Below are positions 53,292 to 63,800 of a DNA stretch of 64,000 nt, one piece after another. The DNA comes from CAUZEO01 sp963578625 (lineage in GTDB: Bacteria; Verrucomicrobiota; Kiritimatiellia; SLOV01): assembly GCA_963578625.1 (NCBI GenBank), contig CAUZEO010000001.1, positions 16,509 through 80,508 on the forward strand. Reading direction: 5' to 3'. The notes under the pieces are model-generated. The model was not told the origin of the DNA. It worked only from the letters and a program-made list of their open reading frames with translations, and made no database searches. The position numbers were made by a program, and so were the translations under genes. Positions within the stretch are counted from its first letter, which is position 1; each line of letters starts with the position of its first letter.

Positions 53292-53750
53292 CCGCCAACA
53301 TCCACAGACCACCCGGATTCCGATGACCGCTGGGCGGCCTCAATGATCTTAATCGACTCGCGGACGCCGGCCGGATCCACCGGAACCGGACCTTCTCCCA
53401 TCAGGTGCGATGCGACCTTCTGATAAAACCCGCGCATGCGTTCGACGCCGGCGGGAGTTCGGCCCCTTCCACCCGGCGGCGCGGCTGAAATTTCTTTTTG
53501 GCCACCCGCGCCAACTCGACCCTTCGAGGGGACTGATGTGCTCGCGTTGCGGGCCGAATATTCCCGTAAATTCAATCAGGGAACAATCGAGGATGCGTCC
53601 GTTGCGGGCCTGTACGTACCCGTCCCAGCAGAAGTCCGTGTGATGAAAGGCGTGCTGGGCATACCAGAACCAGTATCCCCACTGGATGCGGATGGAATAG
53701 GTTTCTTTCGCGGCCGGACCATACCGGAAGAGGAGATCGCCGTCCTAACG
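53288..53750 (-). pseudogene. Composite remnant: Gfo/Idh/MocA C-terminus plus an unidentified piece
   Basis: On the minus strand 53288-53440 encodes GFYQKVASHLMGEGPVPVDP and RESIKIIEAAQRSSESG, the usual C-terminus of Gfo/Idh/MocA proteins. Upstream, in another frame, about 53510-53735 reads TYSIRIQWGYWFWYAQHAFH and ARNGRILDCSLIEFTGIFGP, a conserved-looking segment I cannot assign. The two are joined out of frame, so at least one deletion has occurred. Confidence 0.5.
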
Positions 53751-53824
53751 AAACGTTCATTCGAAAATAGTTTGGAGGCATCAATGATGGAATGTAATCG
53801 ATCAGGCCCGGGATACGCATTTAT

Positions 53825-53950
53825 GTCTGAGTTCCGCCTTTAGGCGGAAGCAGTTATCCGGCTTCAGCCGGGAATACACCGCCCGGAATCATTCCTGTTA
53901 CCGGGTCGCTGAAGCTCCCCCGGGCTTCCGCCTGAAGGCGGAACTCAGAC
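53825..53950. repeat. 126-bp palindromic element
   Basis: The terminal 26 bp are inverted copies with one difference: GTCTGAGTTCCGCCTTTAGG at the left and CCTGAAGGCGGAACTCAGAC at the right. Each end is itself a hairpin (TTCCGCC/GGCGGAA). The inside has GGCTTCAGCC and matching GCTGAAGC. Its size is like the 128-131 bp elements, but the sequence differs. Confidence 0.65.
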
Positions 53951-54002
53951 CTCTCCCACGTCTGGACTTATCGCTGGGAAATTGGGTGCTTGTGGTGAGT
54001 TT

Positions 54003-55856
54003 TCAACGACCCGCAATAGCCCCCAGCCCTTCAATGGCCTCCGCAATTTGCGCCCGGGCCGCGTAGAGGTTGCGGGCATCGCTGTCATAGTCCGTCATGC
54101 TGCGGACGAGCTCGTGGACGGTGGCCAGTGCCGCCTCGCCGGCGACGATCGCTGCGGCGCTGCGTGGATCTTCGGATCTACCGGCCCGGGCACGTGCCAG
54201 GGCTTGTTCGAGCACCCAGAAATATTCCTTGTCCTCGAGTCCTTCGCGGATCATTTCCCATCGGATGGAGTTGACCGGGCCCGCGATCAGCGGCTCGTCC
54301 GGTACACCTCGGGCCGGTGGATAAAGCAGCAACCCGTCCCCGTTGCCAAAGTGCCCTCCGCCGGGTGAGATCGCCATCGCGGTCTCCCAGGGGTTGCGGA
54401 TGGCACGATCGGCGACGGCTTCTCCGATACCTTTATAATAGTTCACGCTCCAGTAGAGGGTCCCGGTCACTTCGTATTTCTTCATCATCCAGAAATGAAT
54501 CCGCTGGTTGATGGCGGGATGATCGATGAAATTGTTGGCGTACGGGTGCTTGGGGCCGGTGCAGATATACCACCAGATTTCATCGCCGGCCGCGCGGCTC
54601 TTTTGGGCCCTGGATTCGTCGTAGTGTGAGGTTAGCGGCACCCAGATATCAACTGCGTCGTCAATCTCGTGTCCGATCCCCAGCGTCACCAGGCGTTTCA
54701 GCCCGGGACAGATCCGCCGGACCAGTTCGCCTTCCTGTACTATCAGCGGAAAATCCGATTCGGGGGGCTCGTCCCACAGATAACAGTAAACCCTGTCCTG
54801 CCAACCTTTTTGTTGCACGTGTTTCCAGATGGGACCGAGAATGAGTTCAAAATACCGGTCGTAAGCCGGGTCTTCGCGCCATTTCCCCTCGCTGCGTCGG
54901 GGGCTGAACCGCGGTGGTCCGAACAGGTCGTTGGGGGGCCAAAACAGGCAAACCGAATTGAACCCCAGTTCATCCAGGTAGCGGGTGGCCAACCGGTCGA
55001 ACTCGGTGAGGTCCAGTTCCAGGTCGCCGGACTCCCGGTTCCTGCGATTCACCAGTTCGCTTGGGCTGAGCTTTACGCGGGCAAGATCCGTGAGGTTGAA
55101 GCCGTGCGTAACCGGAGAAACGCGATGCTCGGCGAAATTCTGCATGTAGAGATCGTGAACCTCTGCCCGCTCGGCGCCGGTTCGGAGGCCATGGTACGCG
55201 AAGTCGTCCATCCAGATTCCATACGCGCTCCGGGTGTGGGTATCCTCAGGCAATGTGAAGTCCCAGACCTTCAAACGGAGAGGCACCCGATGATCGTCGG
55301 TGCCGGTCCGTTGCAGAATGATGGTGCCCGCATAGTCTCCGGCAGCCGCGTCCGCCGGCACATGGATGGTAATCCAGAACGGATTGTTCTTTCCGCCCGA
55401 CAAGTCTGCCGGCCCGTCCGTCGGGGGCAGCGGATCCGGCCAGTCGCCTGCCGTGCCGAAGGCATCGGTTGAGTCCGTCACGGGTACGTACTCCGCGCGG
55501 TCGATTCGAATCGACTCTCCACGAATGGACGCCGAGCCCGGGCCCTTCAGATCGCTGATGTTGATTTGAATTCCCGGCATCGATTCCGCCGGCCGCAGTA
55601 CGAGTTGGAACGGTTCGTACTCGTTTCGGGCGGCCGCGATTTCAACATGCGTTGTGGTTGAAGTGGGAGTCTCTCGTTCCCGGCCCACTTTATACGTTCC
55701 TTCACACCACCACAGCTCCAAGCCGTCCGGACCCGTAAGGCTGTAGCCGAAATCCGTTGCCAGGATCTCCGGCACCGGGGAAGCGGCTATACTCATCGGG
55801 ACTCCGATAGCTGCCACGGACATCCACGACACCCAGGTTCGCTTGATTGGCATCAT
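54003..55856 (-). CDS. Secreted DUF4091-domain glycoside hydrolase
   Basis: 617 residues from ATG 55856 with GAGAGGAAGG in front. The signal peptide is near residues 5-27 (RTWVSWMSVAAIGVPMSIAA). The N-terminal beta domain has VEIAAARNEYEPFQLVLRP and PADAAAGDYAGTIILQ. The barrel includes FNSVCLFWPPNDLFGP and the family motif YCYLWDEPPESD, whose Asp-Glu is the likely catalytic pair by analogy with GH123. The C-terminal DUF4091 part has GDGLLLYPPARGV, SIRWEMIREGLEDKEYFW. A deleted copy lies at 10725-11302. It is the last gene of the importer/hydrolase group. Confidence 0.83.
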   Translation of the reverse strand: MMPIKRTWVSWMSVAAIGVPMSIAASPVPEILATDFGYSLTGPDGLELWWCEGTYKVGRERETPTSTTTHVEIAAARNEYEPFQLVLRPAESMPGIQINISDLKGPGSASIRGESIRIDRAEYVPVTDSTDAFGTAGDWPDPLPPTDGPADLSGGKNNPFWITIHVPADAAAGDYAGTIILQRTGTDDHRVPLRLKVWDFTLPEDTHTRSAYGIWMDDFAYHGLRTGAERAEVHDLYMQNFAEHRVSPVTHGFNLTDLARVKLSPSELVNRRNRESGDLELDLTEFDRLATRYLDELGFNSVCLFWPPNDLFGPPRFSPRRSEGKWREDPAYDRYFELILGPIWKHVQQKGWQDRVYCYLWDEPPESDFPLIVQEGELVRRICPGLKRLVTLGIGHEIDDAVDIWVPLTSHYDESRAQKSRAAGDEIWWYICTGPKHPYANNFIDHPAINQRIHFWMMKKYEVTGTLYWSVNYYKGIGEAVADRAIRNPWETAMAISPGGGHFGNGDGLLLYPPARGVPDEPLIAGPVNSIRWEMIREGLEDKEYFWVLEQALARARAGRSEDPRSAAAIVAGEAALATVHELVRSMTDYDSDARNLYAARAQIAEAIEGLGAIAGR

Positions 55857-56004
55857 GCCTTCCTCTCTTATGCGTTCGGGCAAGGTAGTTGAATTTGCCG
55901 GGCATAGACAGACCGAATTCCAGTGGCCCGAAGCAAGACCCGCCTCATCTGGAGGGGCAACGGGGACGTTGCCCCACCGGGACGCTGATGCCCGTAACCT
56001 GCCC

Positions 56005-57885
56005 TCACTTCATCACCGGGATCACAATCCCGCGCATGATGATGCGTTGGGCGAGAATAAAGACGATGAGCGGGGGCAACGAGGCGAGGGTAAGCGCCGC
56101 CATGACCAGGTATTCCGGATTGTACATCTGCAGTTCGTACAGAAAGACCATGATCGTCCAGAGCTCAGGATTCTGACACACGATAAATGCCCACATGAAA
56201 CTTCCGTAGGCGAAGGTAAATGCGAACAGCGCGATAACGGCGAAAATCGGCAGGCACAAGGGCACGACAACGGTCAGGAATATGCGCGCCTCCGACGCCC
56301 CTTCCAGTTCCGCCACTTCGAACAACTCCTGGGGCAGGCTGTCGAAAAATCCTTTGAGCAGGAATACGTAAAACCCGTTCACCAGGTTCGGCAGGATCAG
56401 GGCCCAGTAGGTATTCAGCAGGTGGAACTGCTTCAGCAGGAGAAAAGCGGGGATCATGGCAATCTCCGCCGGAAATGCCATCGTCGCCAGAAGGAAAAGA
56501 AGAATCTTGTAACTGTATCGAAGCCGGTACCGTGACAAGGCATATGCGCAGAGGGGTCCAATGGTCACCTGCCCGATGACGACCCCCAGGACAAGAACCA
56601 GTGTGTTCCAGAACGCGCGGCCGCGCGTGATCATGTATTTACCCATCATGCGGTAGTTCCGCGTCAGAAAATCCAGCCGAATGCCAATCTTGTTCCGGCT
56701 GAACGCCAGCACGTCGGCCTCCAGGTAGGGCGGGGCAATTTCGGAGAAGCACTCGTACTGTGTGCCGTACGCGGCATTTACCTGTTCAGCGCTGCCGAAC
56801 TTTTTCTCAAGGAAGACTCGATATCGAGTGTCGGCACTGTCCACGCGCAAGGTCTCAGCCGGAGTGTGCTGTTCCACGAATTCCTGCCAGTCCCTGCGCG
56901 GCAGAGACTCGGAGGGCTCGGTGTTCGAAAGCTGGACATCGGCGATTTTCGCGTAGTGGCTGCCGTACTCACGGTTCAGCCGCTCCGCGCTGCCGTACTT
57001 ATTGCGGAGATAATCAGTGAAGGCCTCCCCTCCGCCTTCGAGTGTGAGATACCGGAATGGCCATTTGCGCCTGACAAATTCTTCCCAGTCTTCACGCGCT
57101 GCCCCCGAGGGGGGGGCGGTCACAACAAGCGGGACCCGCATAAAGGATGAGTAGCTGGACGCGTATGCCTCGTTCAGTGATTCAAGCTGTAGATACTTCC
57201 CTTCGAGAAATTTTCCAAACTTTGCATCTCCCGACACAACGATCCGGTATGGATGGGGAAGGCTGTCCCGCAGTTCCTCCCAATGCCGCCAATGGGGTGT
57301 ATCATCCGGATCCCATGAGCGGACCATGGGGTCCTCGTACGGCAACAATACGTCCTCGAATTCGGTATTCTGGTCCAAATACACCCGGTTCAGCGCTTCG
57401 ATGTCACCCCGGAAGCGGTTTCGCAGGGCGCCTGCATATTTTGAGGCTACCTTCACTTCGAAAGCCCGTTGGAAAAACCGGGACGGGAGGCTTTCCTTGA
57501 ACTGAATCCACTCTTCAACGCGCGAGATCGTCCGGGCCGAGGTTGGATCGATTTCGTCCAGGTTCAGCCCCACGTCTTCGTAGCTCAGGAATTCGGTCCG
57601 GTAACAGTCGTTGAGGTTCTGAATGTTGACGCCCTGCTTCATGAAATTCTGGAAGTAGCCGTACCGGTCGTTGATGTACTTCAGAAACAAGACATCATCG
57701 TTGAACAAATACCTGGGCACGAGCCGGTGCTCCGAAACATCGACAGCGCTGCAAATCGACGAGCCGAGCATCAGGCCGAAGGGATACAGCACGGTGATCG
57801 CGCCAAGGGTCAGCACGAGGTAGACCCCCGCGATGACCGCGCGTGTGGTCCAGGCTTTCCGGCCTACGGTACTGATAATAGGCAT
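56005..57885 (-). CDS. ABC sugar permease (MalG-type) with a five-repeat extracytoplasmic insertion
   Basis: 626 residues, about twice the usual 280. TM1 is at 15-42. TM2 to TM6 with the EAA loop (ELFEVAELEGASEARIFLTV, about 520-540) are at about 425-626 and look normal. Between TM1 and TM2, residues 50-415 form an insertion that topology places outside the cytoplasm. It holds about five degenerate repeats of 55-65 residues, with the pattern FLxxKYGSxExLNxxYGTxY (DYLRNKYGSAERLNREYGSH, FLEKKFGSAEQVNAAYGTQY). Similar motifs occur in GH42-type proteins. The gene starts 17 bp after the binding-protein/permease fusion. Confidence 0.85.
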   Translation of the reverse strand: MPIISTVGRKAWTTRAVIAGVYLVLTLGAITVLYPFGLMLGSSICSAVDVSEHRLVPRYLFNDDVLFLKYINDRYGYFQNFMKQGVNIQNLNDCYRTEFLSYEDVGLNLDEIDPTSARTISRVEEWIQFKESLPSRFFQRAFEVKVASKYAGALRNRFRGDIEALNRVYLDQNTEFEDVLLPYEDPMVRSWDPDDTPHWRHWEELRDSLPHPYRIVVSGDAKFGKFLEGKYLQLESLNEAYASSYSSFMRVPLVVTAPPSGAAREDWEEFVRRKWPFRYLTLEGGGEAFTDYLRNKYGSAERLNREYGSHYAKIADVQLSNTEPSESLPRRDWQEFVEQHTPAETLRVDSADTRYRVFLEKKFGSAEQVNAAYGTQYECFSEIAPPYLEADVLAFSRNKIGIRLDFLTRNYRMMGKYMITRGRAFWNTLVLVLGVVIGQVTIGPLCAYALSRYRLRYSYKILLFLLATMAFPAEIAMIPAFLLLKQFHLLNTYWALILPNLVNGFYVFLLKGFFDSLPQELFEVAELEGASEARIFLTVVVPLCLPIFAVIALFAFTFAYGSFMWAFIVCQNPELWTIMVFLYELQMYNPEYLVMAALTLASLPPLIVFILAQRIIMRGIVIPVMK

Positions 57886-57902
57886 TGCAAATTGATGAGT
57901 CG

Positions 57903-60602
57903 TTATTTCGCCGTGGTGAACTGAACCCGCTTTAGAATTCTCAATTGCCAGATCGCGAATCCGATCAGCAGGCTGGCAAGCACCCAGGACAAGGCGCTGG
58001 CGTAGCCGAAGCGCAAGTACAGGAATGCGTTGTAGTAAATCTCGAGTCCGAGCACGTGGGTGGCATAGGAAGGGCCGCCCCCGGTCATGACAAAGATGTT
58101 TTCCGTGGCGCGAAAAGCGCCAATGAAGGCGCCTACGAAATTGATGAGGATCAGCGGGGTGAGATAGGGGAGCGTCACGTGCAGCACTTTGCGCACGGGG
58201 GACGCCCCGTCCATGTCCGCGCTGTCATACAGATCGTCGGGCACGGTCTTGAGGGCCGCGAGATAGATGATGCTTCCGGGCCCGGCCGCGGTCCAGATGG
58301 CGGCGACGATGACGCTGAGCATGGCGAGGTCGGGATCCTGAAGGAATCCAAGCGGGGATTCGATGAGGCCGAACCTGAGCAGCCAGCTGTTGATGACCCC
58401 CACCGGTGAAGGGTCATACATATTTTTCCAGAGGAACATGAGCACCAGCATGCTGGTGACGGCGGGTAAATAGAATACGACGCGAAAGAACAGGCTTCCG
58501 CGTGGAACTTCCTGTAACAGGATGGCGAGGAGGATCGGCGCGAAGAATCCCAGGCCCAGGGTCAGCGCCACGTAATACAGGGTGTTGAGGATCGACCGCC
58601 AGAAGATGTCGGAGTTGAGCATGTTGATGAAGTTGTCCATCCCGATGAACCGGCTGTCGCCGAGCACCCGGTAGTCCTGGAACGCCATGATAGCGACCTT
58701 GATGAGAGGATAGTATTGCCACACGGCGATCGCCAGCAGCGCGGGAAACATCAGCATCCAGGCCTCGAATTGGCGCCTGGGACGCGGATTCGGAGGCATC
58801 ATGACCGCGTCCGCGTTGTCGCGGCGTCGGTAGGCTGCAAACCAGAGGCCCAGTGCGAAGACCACCGCCAGTACGAGCCCGATGGCCACGTAATTTGCAA
58901 CTTTCCGCTTGTGCGCCATTTCGGCCGGATCCGATGCTCCGAGGAGAACCTTGTTTCCTCGATCCGCGCATGCATTCAGGAGTGCGCGCGCGTCCACGGA
59001 TTCGATTTCGTCTTCCTTCGCATACAAGAGTGCGTCCACCGGCGCGGCGATATCCACCAGTACGCTCTTGAACCCGGTAGGCAAAGGGTCGTTGCGCCCG
59101 GTTTGCAGCAGCGTTTCGTAGGTCGACAGCCACTGGCGCGGGGCGTCGTCGAGGTAGTCGTCGTACCCGAATTTTCTCAGGTATTGCGGATCCACCAGTT
59201 CGCCGTATCCACTTTCCACGTGGAAATCCACCTTGATCCGTTTTGCCTGGTCGGAGGCAATATGCCGGATATACGCCCAGGCCGCTTCGCGCACTTCCGG
59301 GTCCTTCACCTGCGAATTTATGCCTCCGCAGTTGGCGCCGAATCCCGAGGCCGCGAAACCATCGGGTCCCTCGGGGAACGGCGCGTACCCGAACAAGTTG
59401 GGCGGCTGGAAGACCTGGGCGCCGATGACGAATTCGCTGCAGATGTTGATCAGCATCGCGACCTGCCCGTTGAGCAGTTTATCGTTCATGTGATAGTAAG
59501 ACGAGAGGGTCACGACGCCGGTGTAAATTTTCCGATCCGCCTTTTTCTGATCGAGAATTTCCTGCGAAAGGACATGGCCGTTCGGGCACTTGATGATTTC
59601 CGGCCTGACAAATTTTCCGGTTCGGTAGTCCACGCCACGCACATCCACCGGTTCGTTGTCCTCGGGACATCGCGTCCACCGGCTCCATCGAAGTTTCTTG
59701 TAGAAATTCAGCGCCATGACCCCGGGGTCCCGGTTGAAAGCGACCTGCCACCTCACCGGTGCATCCGCCAGGGGGACCTGGTGTGTTGGACACTCGTCGG
59801 GGAACAGGTGGTTTTGTCCTTCATTGTCGAGCTCGATCGGATCCACGAGTTCCGCGCCGGCCGGGCACTCTTTGCCCGGAATGGCCAGACGCCCGCCCGC
59901 TTGATAGATGAAGGACGGGAAATACATCGACGTGTTATGGGGCCCGGTCATAATGCCGTACCCGTACAAGCCTCGATCGTGATCCGTCAGTTTCTGCGCG
60001 AAAGTATAAAGCTCGTCCCAGTCGTGAGGGCCCCGGTGGGGGTCAAGACCTGCATCGCGAAACCGGTCCCGCCGGTAGTAGAGGCCGGACAGGACATAAT
60101 CGTAGGGAATCCCATAGATGTGCCCGTCATGGGTCAGGCCCGCGCGTATTTGCGGCAGGAAGATTCGGTCAAACCATTCCTTGTTTTCCGGTCGATTGAT
60201 GAATTCATCGAGGGGATAAAGAAATCCTTCTTCCACATAGGTTGCCAGTGATCCGCTGTTGACCTGAACCACATCGGGTGCGGTGTTGCCGGCCATGGCC
60301 ATCAGGAACATGGATTGCGAGGCCGGATTGGTCGAGTCCTCCATCTTGATGCCGCCGGCCTGCCGGACCTTGATGTGTGGATGCTTCTGTACGAACGCTT
60401 CGTAAACAAGCCGGTTCGGGCGTTCCAGTTTCCATTTCACCTTGGGCACTTCCCAGATCGAAAGCTCTACCGGATCGGGTGCGGGTTGGGCCGGGGCGGC
60501 GACCGCGGACTGGAGCCCGAAGAGAGCAAAACACAGGGCGAGGAAAAGTTTCGGGTGGGCGGGATCTTGACAGAAATTCGAATGTGTCACGGATAACAAC
60601 AT
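57903..60602 (-). CDS. ABC importer fusion: sugar-binding protein plus MalF-type permease
   Basis: 899 residues from ATG 60602 (MLLSVTHSNFCQD...LALCFALFGLQSAVAAP, signal peptide); the frame is open to 60791. Residues about 45-560 are an extracellular solute-binding protein family 1 domain (APDVVQVNSGSL, THDGHIYGIPYDYV, YYRRDRFRDAGLD). Inside it are four Cys-Pro pairs (Cys246, 271, 312, 339: ECPAG, ECPTH, RCPED, KCPNGH) suggesting zinc ribbons. A TM anchor is at about 568-590, then a six-helix MalF-like permease with the EAA loop DLYDSADMDGASPVRKVLHV. No ATPase gene is nearby. Substrate is probably an oligosaccharide. Confidence 0.87.
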   Translation of the reverse strand: MLLSVTHSNFCQDPAHPKLFLALCFALFGLQSAVAAPAQPAPDPVELSIWEVPKVKWKLERPNRLVYEAFVQKHPHIKVRQAGGIKMEDSTNPASQSMFLMAMAGNTAPDVVQVNSGSLATYVEEGFLYPLDEFINRPENKEWFDRIFLPQIRAGLTHDGHIYGIPYDYVLSGLYYRRDRFRDAGLDPHRGPHDWDELYTFAQKLTDHDRGLYGYGIMTGPHNTSMYFPSFIYQAGGRLAIPGKECPAGAELVDPIELDNEGQNHLFPDECPTHQVPLADAPVRWQVAFNRDPGVMALNFYKKLRWSRWTRCPEDNEPVDVRGVDYRTGKFVRPEIIKCPNGHVLSQEILDQKKADRKIYTGVVTLSSYYHMNDKLLNGQVAMLINICSEFVIGAQVFQPPNLFGYAPFPEGPDGFAASGFGANCGGINSQVKDPEVREAAWAYIRHIASDQAKRIKVDFHVESGYGELVDPQYLRKFGYDDYLDDAPRQWLSTYETLLQTGRNDPLPTGFKSVLVDIAAPVDALLYAKEDEIESVDARALLNACADRGNKVLLGASDPAEMAHKRKVANYVAIGLVLAVVFALGLWFAAYRRRDNADAVMMPPNPRPRRQFEAWMLMFPALLAIAVWQYYPLIKVAIMAFQDYRVLGDSRFIGMDNFINMLNSDIFWRSILNTLYYVALTLGLGFFAPILLAILLQEVPRGSLFFRVVFYLPAVTSMLVLMFLWKNMYDPSPVGVINSWLLRFGLIESPLGFLQDPDLAMLSVIVAAIWTAAGPGSIIYLAALKTVPDDLYDSADMDGASPVRKVLHVTLPYLTPLILINFVGAFIGAFRATENIFVMTGGGPSYATHVLGLEIYYNAFLYLRFGYASALSWVLASLLIGFAIWQLRILKRVQFTTAK

Positions 60603-60718
60603 CGCGGTCACCGACAATAGCCTGCACTCACATTGGTGTGCAATCCCTAACGCTGTAGATATGGGGAAAACCGAATGGCGCTTAGTTAAGCGCAGCTTTG
60701 GATCGAAGAGCGACGGAA

Positions 60719-60785
60719 GGCTGATTTGTAATCCGCCATTATCTACGATGTTTTCGGCCCTTTCACGGCGGATTGAAAATCCGCC
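60719..60785. repeat. Inverted repeat between importer and hydrolase genes
   Basis: GGCTGATTTGTAATCCGCC (60719-60737) and GGCGGATTGAAAATCCGCC (60767-60785) are inverted copies, and each is nearly palindromic. GCGCTTAGTTAAGCGC at 60678-60693 is a further hairpin. They fill the 227-bp gap before the fusion gene. Confidence 0.5.
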
Positions 60786-60829
60786 CTCCATCCAGCCATA
60801 ATCGAACGCGGCCGTACTGTAGCGCGAAG

Positions 60830-63800
60830 TCAGGAATCGCCGGGGACCACTGCATCCACCAGCAGTTTTCCCCGGTAGAGTTTGCAGATCACTCTTCCTG
60901 AATCGGCAGGTATGGTAAGCGTCGCACGCCCGGTCCCCGCTTCTTCTTCCGCGAGGATTTTTCCAGAGAGGTCTACCAGTTTAAGCGTCGCGTCTTCGAA
61001 GTCATCCGACAGACGAACCGTGAGTTCGCGACCTTTCTGTTTCACCTTCATCAACTTCGACAGGTGGGCAATACAGGTGACAGAGCGCGGTTCGAGCTCG
61101 ATGGCGACCACGGTCTTGTCGCCCCTCGTGGAGGCTTTGACGTTGCGGTACCGGTACAGATCGACCAGGTGCGTGCCTTTGCGGGCGGGGATGTCCAGCA
61201 GAGCACCCTTTGCCGGGATGTTCGCCGCATTGTACACGGTCCACACGGTTTTGTCCTTCGCCGGGAATTTGTTCACGTACACCAGGGGAATCTTTGACCT
61301 GATCATCGGCTCCCGATCCAGCGACCCGAACGCATCGCTGTTGTCCCGCAGGATATGCCGCTGGTGCTCGCGGTAACACCATTCCCGATTAAATGCTCCG
61401 GTGGCATTAAAGAAACGCCACTCAGGCTGTTTCAGGCTGATCTGGTAGTCGAACATCTTGTGGCGGGGAAAGTAGAAATGATGGATGTTGATGCCGACGA
61501 ACCCCTCCCAGTTTGCCGCCACGTGGGCGGTGAACGGCTGTTCCGTCAGGTCGTAGCACAAACTGGCGTCCAGGTACTGGCCCAGCACGTCGATACCCTG
61601 GGACTCCGAGAGGAGGACCGAATTCGGATTCACGCCGTCCATGGCACGGCGCACTTGCCGCGCGGCATCGGACTGCGCCTGAAGCTCGTTATAGTGGCGC
61701 CAACGGGCAAAGGTGTGAGGGTGTTTCTTGTTCAGACAGATTCGTGCCGCCCCGCCCATCTCGTCGATGCGCACTCCGTCGGCGCCGGTTTCCTCGATGA
61801 GCCGTGCGCAGGTCTCCGCCAGGTAGGTCCGCCATGGGGCATGGTCCATGCACATCTGCCAGTCGTAGTAGGGCCAGAAGTAATGGCCTTCCGGATACAT
61901 GGTGGCCCAGTCCGGTCCATGCGCCTTGCCCAGGAGGGTGTCGAATCCGGCCTCCGCCTTGTTGATGTAGAGGGTCGCAATGTATCCCCGGGCCTTCAGA
62001 TCGGCGATGTACTTACGGAACGTGGGCAGGCCGCCCCAGCGCTCGTTGTAGCCTTGCAGGCCGTAGTCGCCCTGGTTTCCCCAGAGGACATACTTGCCTT
62101 CCAGCATCCCGTAACGAGACGGGAAGAGCTCAAAGGTCAGGCCGTACTTTGCCGCCGTGGCCTTGTTCCGTGCCATCATTTCGTCCGTGATTTCCTCGTG
62201 CTCCCAATACCCGGAGTGTTCCAGCCCGCCCACGATCTTGGTCATGAAATCATCGGCCACGTGATCCATGGGGGTGTGCCCCCACACGGTCGGATCCGGG
62301 TTGTAGGCTTCCTTGTCGCCGGGGCCGCGATATCCCCATTCCGTGCCCGTGCTGGCGTAATTAAAGATCTTCGTCATGGTATTCGGATAGCGGTTCTTGT
62401 GAGAGAATCCTTCAAACCATTTTCGGTAGGCGTTCATGGCCACCCGCCAATCGCCGTTCATGACGCCCAGGGTCGCGGAGGCAAACCGCCACCGTTCGTC
62501 GGGCTTCATGTCCCTTCCAAAGTAGGAAAACGCCATGCTGGTCCCCATGGTTTTTTCGAACGGTTCCCAGAGGATCAGCTCATAGGGAGCCCGGCCGTGA
62601 TGGCCATCGGACAGGATCGGATTGATCATGAACGTGGGATCGTCCTCATTGCGATCAGCCTTGAGCAGGTGGAGGATCTTGTATTCTCCGGTCTGGTCGT
62701 TCACTCGAAGGTATAGACCGCCGCCCTGCGACGGATTGAAGGAGGCCATCTGCTGGAAATAGGTGCCCCCTCCGCCGTACCCGGAATTGAACCGGCCGGG
62801 ATGGTCCAGTACGACGCCCGTGCCGTATGGATAGAGATACCGATCTTCCACGAACCCGTCACTCCATCCCAACCCGCCCAGTACCGGAAAGGCGGCTTTA
62901 ATGACCCGATTCTGGTCGGCCCGGTTTTGGATGGACAGCCCAATGAGCAATTCTTCGGAGCGGTCCATGGTAACCCTAAGGCGTCCGGAGATCTGCGCGG
63001 CATCGTGCGATAGATCGTATACAACGACCAGGCGTTCCGGTGTTGATTCGATGATCTCCTTGCGCAACACCGAAAAATCCGGACCGGTCAGACGTTTACC
63101 GTCGACCTCCAGTGCGAAGAGGTTTTGTTTCATCGGCTCCCGCATCGCGTCCGCCTGCATGGATTTATGGACCAGTTTCTCCAGCGCGATGCCGTCGCGA
63201 TGTCGAAGCTCAACGCGCATCGCCCCATTCTCGAAACTATCGCTATCGTCGCCCTCCACCAGGCGGGGGGGCTCATCAGGGGCCGCCGGCAATGGTTTGA
63301 TCGCCGGCGCCATATCGACCGCCGGCAGGGCGGGAAAATCTTCGTGGCTGAACGAGAGATTCTCCTTGTCGGCGTCTCGGTCCAGGAGAACCAGCCGAAC
63401 CATGTACTCTCCGGAAAAGCCGGCCTTGTTCAGCGGCCGGGGCATCCACGTCGCGCCGGCGTCCGTGGATCGGGCGCTGCAGCCCTGGTCCTCGAACATG
63501 TCGATGCCGATGACCAATTGATCGTCGTCCTTGGAAGAATTCGGGCTGAGGTGAATGACGATCTCGTTCGCGCCGTGGACGAGCTCTTCGCCGGAAATGT
63601 CGAAATCGAACCAGTTGATAGCCAATCGAGTGTCAAACCAGCCCCACCCGGTGCTGGCCAGGTTTTCCGTTGGGAATGTGTTGCTGTGGCCGTTGACTAC
63701 CACGTCGAACGTCTCGTCGAGCCCGTCGCCCGCGCCATCCTGGACGTGAATGAAGATACTGACCGTGGCGGATTCAATGGAGGCGAAGTCCTGCTCCGAC

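Noticed and set aside
58716..60251. 511-residue open frame on the plus strand
   Set aside because: Shadow of the binding-protein/permease fusion gene.
60603..60791. N-terminal extension of the binding-protein/permease fusion
   Set aside because: The first codons are read from an inverted repeat and precede the signal peptide by over 60 residues.
61355..62716. 453-residue open frame on the plus strand
   Set aside because: Shadow of the DUF6259-like gene at 60830-64000.
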